Shown piece after piece: positions 18,110-25,639 of a stretch of DNA of 64,000 bases. The stretch is taken from positions 434,001 to 498,000 of the forward strand of contig CP050890.1 in NCBI GenBank assembly GCA_016745215.1, in the 5' to 3' direction. The notes beneath the pieces were generated by a model, which was not told the DNA's origin, did not search any database, and was given only the letters and a program-made list of their open reading frames with translations. How positions within the stretch are numbered: the first letter of the stretch is position 1; the number at the start of each line of letters is the position of its first letter. This DNA is from Thiohalocapsa sp. PB-PSB1. GTDB lineage: Bacteria > Pseudomonadota > Gammaproteobacteria > Chromatiales > Chromatiaceae. Both the position numbers and the translations under genes were made by a program.

Positions 18110-19787
18110 GCATCAGCGGGGCGAGCGTTCGTCGCGTTTTCGCCAGGGCTTCGAAGGTCGCTTCGACGCATTGCGCGACGGCCACTTCGGCCGGCTGCTG
18201 GACCGCGCGCTGGACTATCGTTATCTGACCGTCGGTCTGGTACTCATGTTGTTCATTCTCGCCATCGCCATGCCGGCGGGCGGCAAGCTCAAGTTCGTCG
18301 GATTCCCGGATCTGGACGGTGATGTGCTGGAGGCACGCATCCTGCTGCCCCAGGGTACTGCGCTTGCGCGTACCGAAGCGATCGTGGCACGGGTCGCAGG
18401 AGCGCTGGATCAGGTCAATGCCGACTTTCGCGAGCAACAGCCCGATCAGCAAGACCTGGTGCAATCGGTGACCCTGATCTATGGCGAAAACCCGGATGCC
18501 TACGAGACCGGCCCGCATGTGGCGCGGGTGATCGTGGACCTGCTCGGGGCCGAACAGCGCAATGCGGCGCTGGATGCGGTGCGCAACAGTTGGCGCGCCG
18601 CGGTCGGTGAATTGCCGGATGTGATCGCTATCAAATACACCGAGCCCGCCTTCGGTCCTGGCGGACGCCCGATCGATCTGCGCCTGGTGGGTCCGGATCT
18701 GGACCGGCTCAAGGCCGCCTCCGGGGAATTGCAGGCCTACCTGAACAGCTTTGCCGGGGTACAGGATCTCAGTGACGATCTACGCCCCGGCAAGCGCGAA
18801 TACCGCCTGCGCCTAAAGCCCGATGCCGGCGTGTTGGGGCTGGACGCGCGCCTGGTCTCCGAGCAACTGCGCGCTGCCTACCAAGGGGTAAAGGTCGATG
18901 AATTTCCGCTGGGTGCAGAAACTTACGAAGTCAACCTGCGCCTTGCCGCCGGCGATCGCAGCGGCCCGGCGGATCTGGAAACCTTCACCGTCACCGGCCC
19001 TGATGGTGTCCTGATCCCGCTTGCCGCGGTGGTCGACATCGAGCCGGTGCGCGGCTGGGCGCGGATCAACCGGGTGGACGGTCAGCGCGCGGTAACGGTG
19101 CAGGGGGATGTGGATCGGGCAGTTGCCAACGCCCAGGAACTGCTTGGCCTCGCGCGCCAGGAGTTCATCCCCGAATTATTGCAGCGCTTCCCGGGTGTGC
19201 AATTGGACGTGGAGGGCGAAAGCAAGGAATCCGCCGAGACCGGCCAATCCATTGGTCGCAATGTGCTGCTCGGGCTGATTGGCGTCTACATGTTACTGGC
19301 GTTGCAATTCCGTGGCTATCTGGTGCCGATCACGGTCATGCTGGTGATCCCCACCGCGTTGATCGGCGTTGTGTTCGGCCATTTGGCCCTGGGTTTGGAT
19401 ATGACCATGCCGAGCATCGTCGGCATGGCCTCGCTGTTCGGCGTGGTCGTCAACGACAGCATTTTGCTGGTGGTGTTCATCCGCCAGGCGCGCTTGCGCG
19501 GCTTGCCGACTCTGGATGCGGCCAAGCAGGCCGGGCGCGCCCGCTTTCGTCCGATCCTGCTGACCTCCATCACCACCGTTGCAGGCCTGACGCCGTTGCT
19601 GCTGGAAAAGAGCCTGCAAGCGCAGATTCTGATTCCGCTGGCGGCCAGCATCGCCTTCGGATTGACCACCGCGACCATTGCGGCCCTGTTTCTGGTGCCG
19701 GCGGTCTATGCGATTTTGGACGATTTTGGCGCGATTGGGGCGCTGCAAGGGGAAGCGGATGAACCAGCGAAGGACGCGGCCGCATAG
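18110..19787 (+). pseudogene. Duplicated 3' fragment of the RND transporter gene
   Basis: The sequence is identical to the last 1,678 bases of the first RND gene. A chance ATG at 18105 opens a 560-residue frame, but the product lacks the whole first membrane bundle with the proton-relay Asp pair. It cannot form a working pump. No decay is visible, so the duplication is very recent, was homogenised by gene conversion, or is an assembly artefact. Confidence 0.85.
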
Positions 19788-19902
19788 TCCGGCCCATCCT
19801 GACCGATTTCTGGTGCCTTCCAGCTCCCGCGCTCCGAGATGATGCAAGCATTCATCGGGATCGCTATCGGGATTGCTGTTGGTATGGGTATCGAAATTGG
19901 CG

Positions 19903-20045
19903 TGTCGGGCTTTCGGTGATGAAGAAAATGATTCTCACTTCGGTGCCGCAATGCGGACAGGAGATCTCGAACAGGCGGGCGATCAGCGTCGCCCATAGAT
20001 AGTCCGCCGGGGAACGCACCAGCGCGTTCGGACCATCGTTCTAGT
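19903..20045 (-). pseudogene. IS91-like transposase C-terminal remnant, second copy
   Basis: The same minus-strand motif set as at 2645-2787 (DYLWATLIARLFE, CPHCGTEV/M-type zinc knuckle, IIFFITE), with seven mismatches to the first copy beyond position 19937. These mismatches imply that two diverged scars existed before the exact RND block was copied between them. Confidence 0.55.
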
Positions 20046-20137
20046 CTGCCTCCGATGTGCCGTCTCCTCGATGGTCTCTTGGTCAAGGGCGGTGAGTTGG
20101 GTGCGCAACGGCGAGTTGAACCAAAATGGGTGTTCTG

Positions 20138-20437
20138 TTAGTTCGGATACGGCGGATCGCAGTAGAGCAGTTCACGACCGTGGAAGTCGAACTCCCGGAG
20201 AAACCGATGCGCGCAGCCATGCACCTTCTCGACCGGATAGTGGCACTCGAACCGGGCCAGTGGGGCAAGATCAACATCGATGGCAAGAGTCCGCCGCGCT
20301 GATGGCTTGCGCTGCATGATCGCCCCACCCCCGAGATGGGTCTTGATGTAGGTGTCATGCGGCGGCATCAGGGCGATGATCGCCTGGCACAGACCGGACG
20401 TCGCTTTGGAACCGAAGTCGTTGCTCATGGACCGCAT
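20138..20437 (-). pseudogene. Truncated D12-class (Dam-like) adenine methylase
   Basis: The 99-residue fragment begins MRSMSNDFGSKATSGLCQAI. It contains the FxGxG-equivalent region as THLGGGAIMQRK and ends at the catalytic motif LLYCDPPYPN followed by a stop. Dam-type enzymes need more than 150 further residues after DPPY. The truncation lies about 90 bp from the IS91 scar and RND duplication, so rearrangement there probably destroyed the gene. Confidence 0.6.
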
Positions 20438-20711
20438 CCCGTTCTTTCACTGAAGGTGGCCCATAGCATAGGCCGATCGTCCTATGCTGTTAAGAGCGAA
20501 CGTAGTCAAGGTTCCTGATTCGGCGGATGTGTTGATGGCTTGGTTCCAGAGTACGCGCTAGCGAAGTACCCCTGAATCGTTACAAGCATTTTTATTTTCT
20601 TTGTACTCTTCGTGGTGAATTCGCATTCCAGCGAGAACGAATTCGCCTTGCGAGTGCTCAAGTGGCGCATTGACCGGTCGTTGACACGGGACTACGATTG
20701 CTCAATAGGCA

Positions 20712-20915
20712 TTGCTGGATGCATGGGGACGATTGGATGCCCTATCCGACGATGCATCCAAGGTGCCCGAGCGCCATCGGCCCCTGCTCCGCCGGCTGCA
20801 GCAGATGATTGCCGAGCTTGAGCTGGTCGAGGCCACCGCGGTCGAGGATGAGGCTCTTGAGGATCTATCGTCTTCCAGAAAAAGCTCTTGGAACTGCATA
20901 ATCGCAACTCATTAA
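20712..20915 (+). pseudogene. Rpn/PD-(D/E)XK transposase-nuclease fragment
   Basis: About 50 codons (KVPERHRPLLRRLQQMIAEL, then EDEALEDL) match residues 210-255 of the intact gene at 21096-21959, where the sequence is EVPERYRPLLRRLQRAIAEP. The rest of the gene is missing. Confidence 0.65.
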
Positions 20916-20940
20916 TTTCAAATGATCATTTTGGGTCGAC

Positions 20941-21066
20941 ATGCCAGAGTCATTTTCTGAAGCTCTCTATCGGCACCTCGAGCGTTCGGTCGAATATGAA
21001 TGCGTAGAGAAGGAACAAGAGCGCGCGGAGAAGGAGCGCCTCCGCGAAGCCGGACTTGAACCTTAG
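20941..21066 (+). pseudogene. C-terminal scrap of an Rpn-family gene
   Basis: Forty-one codons ending EKERLREAGLEP then TAG, nearly the same end as the gene at 21096-21959. The flanking CCTTAGCGGTGTG supplies the empty-site sequence that lets the MITE at 21959 be sized. Confidence 0.6.
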
Positions 21067-21095
21067 CGGTGTGTGCGAGCACCTGAGACGTTCCA

Positions 21096-21959
21096 ATGCG
21101 CATTGCCAATCCGATCTACGACACCGTCTTTAAATACCTGATGGAAGACAACCAGCTCGCCAAGCTGCTGTTGTCGACCATCCTCGGGGAGGAGATCGTG
21201 GAGCTGGACTTCAAGCCCCAGGAGCATACCACCACCGTTGCACTCCGCTCCCTGACGGTTTATCGGCTCGATTTCGCCGCCACTGTGGAGAATGCCCAGG
21301 GCGAGCGCCGCCAGGTTCTGATCGAGATCCAGAAGGCGAAGCTCGCATCCGATATCATGCGATTCCGGCGTTACCTGGGGGATCAGTATCGCAATCCGCG
21401 TAATGTCCAGGAGCTGGTCGATGCGGCGCGCGGATACAGCAAGCGCCGGGCGCTACCGCTGCTGACGATCGACTTTCTCGGTCACGGCCTGGAATATACC
21501 AAGGCACCGGTGATCCGCGTGCGCCGGGAATGCATCGACGCCACCACGGGCGAGCGGCTGAGCAGAAAGGAGCCTTTCATCGAGGGTCTGACCCACGACA
21601 GCACGATCATCCAGATCCCGCACCTGGGCCGCGAGCGTCGCACGGAGATCGAGGCAATGCTGCAGATTTTCGATCAGGGGCTGGTTGTCGACGATCGGCA
21701 TGTGCTGGAGATCGACGAATCCGAGGTACCCGAGCGCTATCGGCCGTTGTTGCGCCGCTTGCAACGGGCGATCGCCGAGCCTGAGCTGGCCGAGGCGATG
21801 GCAGTCGAGGACGAGGTTCTCGAGGATCTGCAGGATCTCGAACGCTGGGTCGAGTACGAGCGCGCGGAGAAGGAGCGTGAACGCGCAGAGAAGGAACAAG
21901 AGCGCGCGGAGAAGGAACGCCTGCTGGAGCGCCTCCGCGAAGCCGGACTTGAACCTTAG
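21096..21959 (+). CDS. Rpn-family PD-(D/E)XK nuclease / putative transposase
   Basis: The 287-residue protein opens IANPIYDTVFKYLMEDNQLA, the usual start of Rpn/YhgA-like nucleases that promote RecA-independent recombination. The nuclease core has YRLDFAAT (Asp) and VLIEIQKAK (ExQxxK) at about residues 54-90. The C-terminus is a charged coiled coil built from ERAEKE repeats. Two partial copies lie upstream and a 5' scrap downstream, so this family has expanded here. A MITE is inserted at its stop codon; the TAG is rebuilt by the insertion. Confidence 0.85.
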   Translation: MRIANPIYDTVFKYLMEDNQLAKLLLSTILGEEIVELDFKPQEHTTTVALRSLTVYRLDFAATVENAQGERRQVLIEIQKAKLASDIMRFRRYLGDQYRNPRNVQELVDAARGYSKRRALPLLTIDFLGHGLEYTKAPVIRVRRECIDATTGERLSRKEPFIEGLTHDSTIIQIPHLGRERRTEIEAMLQIFDQGLVVDDRHVLEIDESEVPERYRPLLRRLQRAIAEPELAEAMAVEDEVLEDLQDLERWVEYERAEKERERAEKEQERAEKERLLERLREAGLEP

Positions 21960-22108
21960 AAGCCGTTTGGAAATTCCTGTATCAATGACTTAAGCGACTC
22001 CGGTCAGGTGTCCGAATGCTGAATGTCGCCCGAAACGGCGACATTCGCCTACTGACGACAGCGTGACACCCCAGGGATAGGCGTTTTCAAGAGTTTCCAA
22101 ACAGCTTC
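21959..22108. mobile_element. 150-bp MITE with TTA target duplication
   Basis: Terminal inverted repeats GAAGCCGTTTGGAAA (left) and GAAGCTGTTTGGAAA (right, complement) differ at one base. TTA flanks both sides (21956-21958 and 22109-22111). The uninserted sequence CCTTAGCGGTGTG survives at 21062-21074, confirming the boundaries. The interior holds the hairpin GAATGTCGCC/GGCGACATTC and no gene. A 3-bp TNA target fits IS1031-type IS5 relatives. Confidence 0.8.
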
Positions 22109-22111
22109 TTA

Positions 22112-22250
22112 GCGGTGTGTGCAAGCACCTGAGCCGTCCCAATGCCCATTGCCAATCCGATCTACGATACGACCCCGAACAAGGTCAGAGCCTTGCTGCA
22201 CCCCTTCGCAAACCGCCGAGCATACCCCTGATAGAGAGGATGTTCCGAGC
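22112..22250 (+). pseudogene. 5' scrap of a further Rpn-family copy
   Basis: Bases 22112-22171 repeat the leader and first codons of the gene at 21096 (IANPIYDT), then diverge. Only about ten codons remain. The copy was cut off by later rearrangement. Confidence 0.6.
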
Positions 22251-22371
22251 TGTGCCCTGATTGGAGGTTGAGAATGTCCGGTGTCAATTCTTTTATCCGA
22301 TCAGCGACAATCATCTTGGCCGGTTGGGTGATTGTCGGAGAGCAACAGACCAACTGGCGCCGGATTCTGGT

Positions 22372-22441
22372 TCGCCTTCGCGAAGCGGCAACCTGCCCAA
22401 AGTCGCTGTATGGGCAGGTTGCCGAAACGTCGATGCCGGAC
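22372..22441 (+). repeat. 70-bp dispersed hairpin element
   Basis: The sequence CGGCAACCTGCCCA...TGGGCAGGTTGCCG forms a strong stem, flanked by TTCGCGAAG on the left and CGTCGATGCCGGA on the right. An inverted, partly compensated copy lies at 44450-44524. It sits just past the 3' end of the ftsW/rodA-like gene and may act as its terminator or mRNA stabiliser. Confidence 0.6.
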
Positions 22442-22461
22442 GAGCAGTGTCCTCTCGCCGA

Positions 22462-23868
22462 TTACTTCTGATGATTCAATGCGGTCTTGGCTCGCTTGCG
22501 AGTTGTCGTCGTCTTCCTGGTCGCCTTTGCAGGCGATCGCCGTGCGGAAGTTTTTCCCCGAATTGGCTTCGGCTCGCCATCAGAGATAGCCATCACCAAA
22601 CCCAAGCTCAGAAAGGCGGTCACCAGGCTGCTGCCTCCTTGGCTGATAAAGGGCAATGTGATGCCGGTGAGCGGAATGAATTTCGTCACACCACCAACAT
22701 TGAGAAAGGTCTGGATCGCAAATACGGTGGCGATGCCGGTAGCGGTGAGCATGCCGAAGCCACCGCGAGCACGGGCTGCGATATTGAACAGGCGCGCGAT
22801 CAGCAGCAGAAAAAAGCCGAGCAGCAAGACACTGCCGGCAAATCCGAGTTCCTCGGCGATAACGGCGTAGATGAAGTCGGACTCGGCAATGGGAGCATAA
22901 CGCGGTCGTGCCTGGCCAAAGCCCTCGCCCCAGAGTCCACCAGCGTACATGCCCGACAGCCCCTGCAAGATCTGCCAGCCGCTGCCGGTGGGGTCCTGAA
23001 ACGGATCGAGCCAGGCGGCGATACGCCGCTGACCATGGCTGAACAATGCCAACAATGCATAGCCACCGATGCCGGCGATCAGCGCGCTGTAAATCAAATA
23101 GCCGCTCTGGCGAGTACCAGCCAGCAACAGCGCCAGTAACGCCATGCCGAGAATGACGATCATGCCCAAATCCCGCTGCCATAACAGCAGGGTCAACAAT
23201 AGGCCGGCGAAGGCGAGCAGCGGCCAAAGTGTCGGTAACGGCGGATATGGGATCAGCCCTGGCCAGTTGGAAAGCGCCTTGACATGGCGGTCGACAAAGG
23301 CCGCCGCAAACAAAACCACGGTCAATTTGAGCGGCTCGGTGGGTGTCATAAAGCCAACAGCGTAGACGCCGCCACGAAAACGTTGACCGATGACCAGCAA
23401 CAAGCCAACCAAAACCAGCGACAGCAGCGCCCAAAACCAGATCATGGACGCCAGCATGCGATAGCGACCGTTCATCGTTAAAGCCATGGCCGCGGTCATC
23501 AGCGCGACACCGGCGGGCAGGATCAGAAAGGTGATTGGCTTGACCTGCTCGCCAGTGAACGCACCCATGCGATACTGGGCGAGCAGGCCGATTCCACATA
23601 GCAAGGCAACGACCGCTAGAATCAGCTGATCGCCGCGAAAACCCAAAGCGGCAAAGATCAAATGCGCCGTGCCAAAGCTGGCCATCAGCACCAACAACGG
23701 TAATAGGTCCAACCAACGCACCAGATGACCATCCTTGGGTCCAGCGCCGAGCAACATCAAAAAGCCCAGCGCGATCGCCACCAGCGCCCAGGCCAGCAAT
23801 TGCCGCTCCGGCGCGCGCTGCTGCCAACGTTCAGACAGGGTTTCGGGGCGGGAGAGTCGGGCGGGCAT
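22462..23868 (-). CDS. SEDS-family cell-shape/division protein (FtsW/RodA-like)
   Basis: SEDS proteins polymerise peptidoglycan glycan strands from lipid II in partnership with a class B penicillin-binding protein. The 468-residue product has about ten to twelve membrane helices. It carries family landmarks AESDFIYAVIAEELGFAG (about residue 330) and, near the end, TGITLPFISQGGSSL. A Lys/Arg-rich cytoplasmic tail of about 40 residues follows. FtsW and RodA cannot be separated here: there is no mur/fts cluster and no adjacent penicillin-binding protein or mre gene. The gene is isolated among repeats, so it may be an extra SEDS paralogue. Confidence 0.85.
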   Translation of the reverse strand: MPARLSRPETLSERWQQRAPERQLLAWALVAIALGFLMLLGAGPKDGHLVRWLDLLPLLVLMASFGTAHLIFAALGFRGDQLILAVVALLCGIGLLAQYRMGAFTGEQVKPITFLILPAGVALMTAAMALTMNGRYRMLASMIWFWALLSLVLVGLLLVIGQRFRGGVYAVGFMTPTEPLKLTVVLFAAAFVDRHVKALSNWPGLIPYPPLPTLWPLLAFAGLLLTLLLWQRDLGMIVILGMALLALLLAGTRQSGYLIYSALIAGIGGYALLALFSHGQRRIAAWLDPFQDPTGSGWQILQGLSGMYAGGLWGEGFGQARPRYAPIAESDFIYAVIAEELGFAGSVLLLGFFLLLIARLFNIAARARGGFGMLTATGIATVFAIQTFLNVGGVTKFIPLTGITLPFISQGGSSLVTAFLSLGLVMAISDGEPKPIRGKTSARRSPAKATRKTTTTRKRAKTALNHQK

Positions 23869-24290
23869 CGGATGCAGGCTGTTGATCCTAAAATACTTGG
23901 CACTGGACAGCGTTCAGCATACAAAAGGAACCGGGCGTCGGCTGACGACCGTATCGCTTCGGCTATGGCGTGTTGGATGCCAATCAGAATGGAGGACAGG
24001 ACAAGGGCGAGCGTGAGTTTGGCGTCGAGATCAGCGATTAATCCATCGATTCCGTATGCTGCGGAGACCCCGACAGCTGAGTGTCGATTCAATCCTGGAT
24101 TCCGCGCGCTCAGTGAAACCATGCGCGAAATACTATCGACCGATTTCTCTCCAGTCCAGCGATTTTACTCCAGCGCAAACCGCTGCTAGCCATTATTTCG
24201 GCCATCGCCCAGGCCATCGAGTCTGTCGGCTGGGCCTACTGCTACTGCGAGCATGTGAAAGGACAGCGTAACGCGAAGGATCAACGCCTG
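23869..24290. other. Intergenic region without a supported gene
   Basis: This holds the upstream region of the SEDS gene and short open frames with no family signature. One plus-strand frame around 24190-24300 ends at the 14-bp tandem repeat but resembles nothing known to me. Confidence 0.5.
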
Positions 24291-24342
24291 TGCGCATCTT
24301 AGGTGCGCATCTTAGGTGCGCATCGTAGGCGCGCATCGCAGG
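24291..24342 (+). repeat. 14-bp tandem repeat (TGCGCATCTTAGG type)
   Basis: Nearly four copies of a 14-bp unit, the last two with single-base changes. It sits at the junction with the second broken four-helix-bundle gene. Confidence 0.8.
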
Positions 24343-24585
24343 CCATCGCGCTGAACAGTGCCGAGGGTAACGACAAAGCGACGAGCGCGGATCGCCGCCG
24401 GTCGTTTGAAATCGCACGAGGCTCGGCGCTGGAGTACGCTGCGATTCAGGACGTGCTTGCTGGTGTGCGATGCGTTGTCCGCAGACGACAACGGCAAGCA
24501 AAAGGCACTGCTCGATCGTCGTGTGGCCATGCTCACGAAGCTCGGACAGCCTGGCTACGCGGTCAGCGAGGAGCTTGGCGGATAG
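24333..24585 (+). pseudogene. Four-helix-bundle (IVS-type) protein, second broken copy
   Basis: One frame reads SQAIALNSAEGNDKATSADR then RRSFEIARGSALEYAAIQDV; after a shift another reads LSADDNGKQKALLDRRVAML then TKLGQPGYAV. Together these cover the family hallmark (AEGNGK.s.Dr..f..iA.GSa.E) and its last helix. The N-terminal helix is missing and a frameshift lies near 24450. A run of GATACC/GATAGC hexamers follows directly, just as CAACGA hexamers follow the first copy. Confidence 0.6.
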
Positions 24586-24638
24586 CGGGTTGGTCAGTTC
24601 GATACCGACGCCGATACCGACGCCGATAGCGGCACCGA

Positions 24639-24927
24639 ATGAGTCGGCAGGCGACACCCAAGCCAAAAACCTGTTTAGACACCATCGAATCGTTGTTCGG
24701 CGTTGCCAAAACCCACGGCACAGGAGAGATCAAGGATGCCAATCGGATTGCACCACGCATCCCGGTTCTGTGTGGTCCGCTCACCCGGCAAGATGCCGAA
24801 AACAGTCTTCAGATCAGCGTCGATGAGCAACGCGAGTGGAGTGATTGCTCGTCGTCTCTGACCAAGCAACGCCGTGACGTATTGACGAATGGTGGTGATC
24901 TCGAAGAACTCGCCAACCAGGGTGAAC
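24639..24927 (+). pseudogene. Transposase-like C-terminal remnant
   Basis: The open frame includes DTIESLFGVAKTHGTGEIKD, then ANRIAPRIPVLCG and SLTKQRRDVL. I associate these blocks with the C-terminal part of an IS transposase of uncertain family (possibly ISNCY/IS1202-like). No N-terminal catalytic part is present, and a MITE follows directly. The family call is tentative. Confidence 0.35.
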
Positions 24928-24928
24928 C

Positions 24929-25174
24929 TAGGCTGTCGAAATCTGCCGTCTCAGTAAAACAAGCGCTTCCCGGTTTTTGGATGCTGAGTCGGTGTCGGTG
25001 CCGAGGTCGGAATGAGGGATTGGTATCGAGCTGGCTGTTTTGATCGATGAGCAGATTCGATTCCGATTCCGATAGCGACCCCGACATTGATTAGGCTTCC
25101 CCAGTGCGTTCGATGAAGCAATCCAAGACCCGGAATCGGTTTGGCATCAAAACTCAGGACATTTCGACAGCCTA
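24929..25174. mobile_element. 246-bp MITE, copy 1
   Basis: The ends are TAGGCTGTCGAAAT and its exact complement. The interior contains GATTCCGATAGCGACCCC-type simple repeats and no gene. It is about 90% identical to 56856-57089. CTAG occurs at both edges, but no longer target duplication is visible here. Confidence 0.8.
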
Positions 25175-25639
25175 GGCTAAAGCCAATGCATTCCTCTTCT
25201 CTGCGTTCTCTGCGTCTCTGCGGTGAATCGAACTTCCTGCTGGTGCTCCGCAGGCAGCACCTGGATGCGCCGCACAGACGCACAGGACGCAGAGGCATCT
25301 TGCGGTGGATTCAAGAACGGTTTGCGCGCGCACCTTCCGAGCGCGGTCTGGGTTATCCTATACCGGATTGCGCGGCGGTCGGCCGACAACAGGGCCTCGA
25401 GGTTCGACCCACACCAGCCCCAAATCAGCCCCAGCTCAGACCCGTCTCAGCCCAAGGAGCACCCCAACAATGCCATCCAACCCCGGTTCAGCCCCGTTTC
25501 AGCCCGACAATACCTTCTGGGTCGACATCCAGCGCCGGAGCCTTCCGGCCAAGCCAAAGGCAATGGCAGACGCACAGCATCCATGCCGGATATCGGAAGA
25601 CCCGGCTGCGCAGGATCGACCCCGAGCCGGCTGAACAGC
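25175..25639. other. Leader of the conflict operon; half REP-type repeat
   Basis: CTCTGCGTTCTCTGCGTCTC, then TGCGGTGAA (25199-25228), is one arm of the palindrome common at 38-46 kb. The frame of the next gene is open upstream to 25223, but that stretch is Pro/Ser/Gln-rich, low in complexity and unlike any domain. It is treated as untranslated leader. Confidence 0.5.

Larger units (their letters stand above)
18110..20045 (+). repeat. Segmental duplication, copy 2
   Basis: Counterpart of 852-2787: exact to 19937, then about 93% identical to 20045. The left junction follows an AAAAATGAC sequence unrelated to copy 1; the right junction lies inside an IS91-like scar. The copies are in direct orientation 17,258 bp apart, so recombination between them could excise the intervening restriction-modification and giant-protein region as a circle. 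Confidence 0.95.

Noticed and set aside
18105..19787. Second functional RND pump
   Set aside because: It lacks the first half of the pump, including the proton-relay helix, so it is listed as a pseudogene copy.
22261..23139. 292-codon plus-strand frame
   Set aside because: Antisense to the SEDS gene; composition only.
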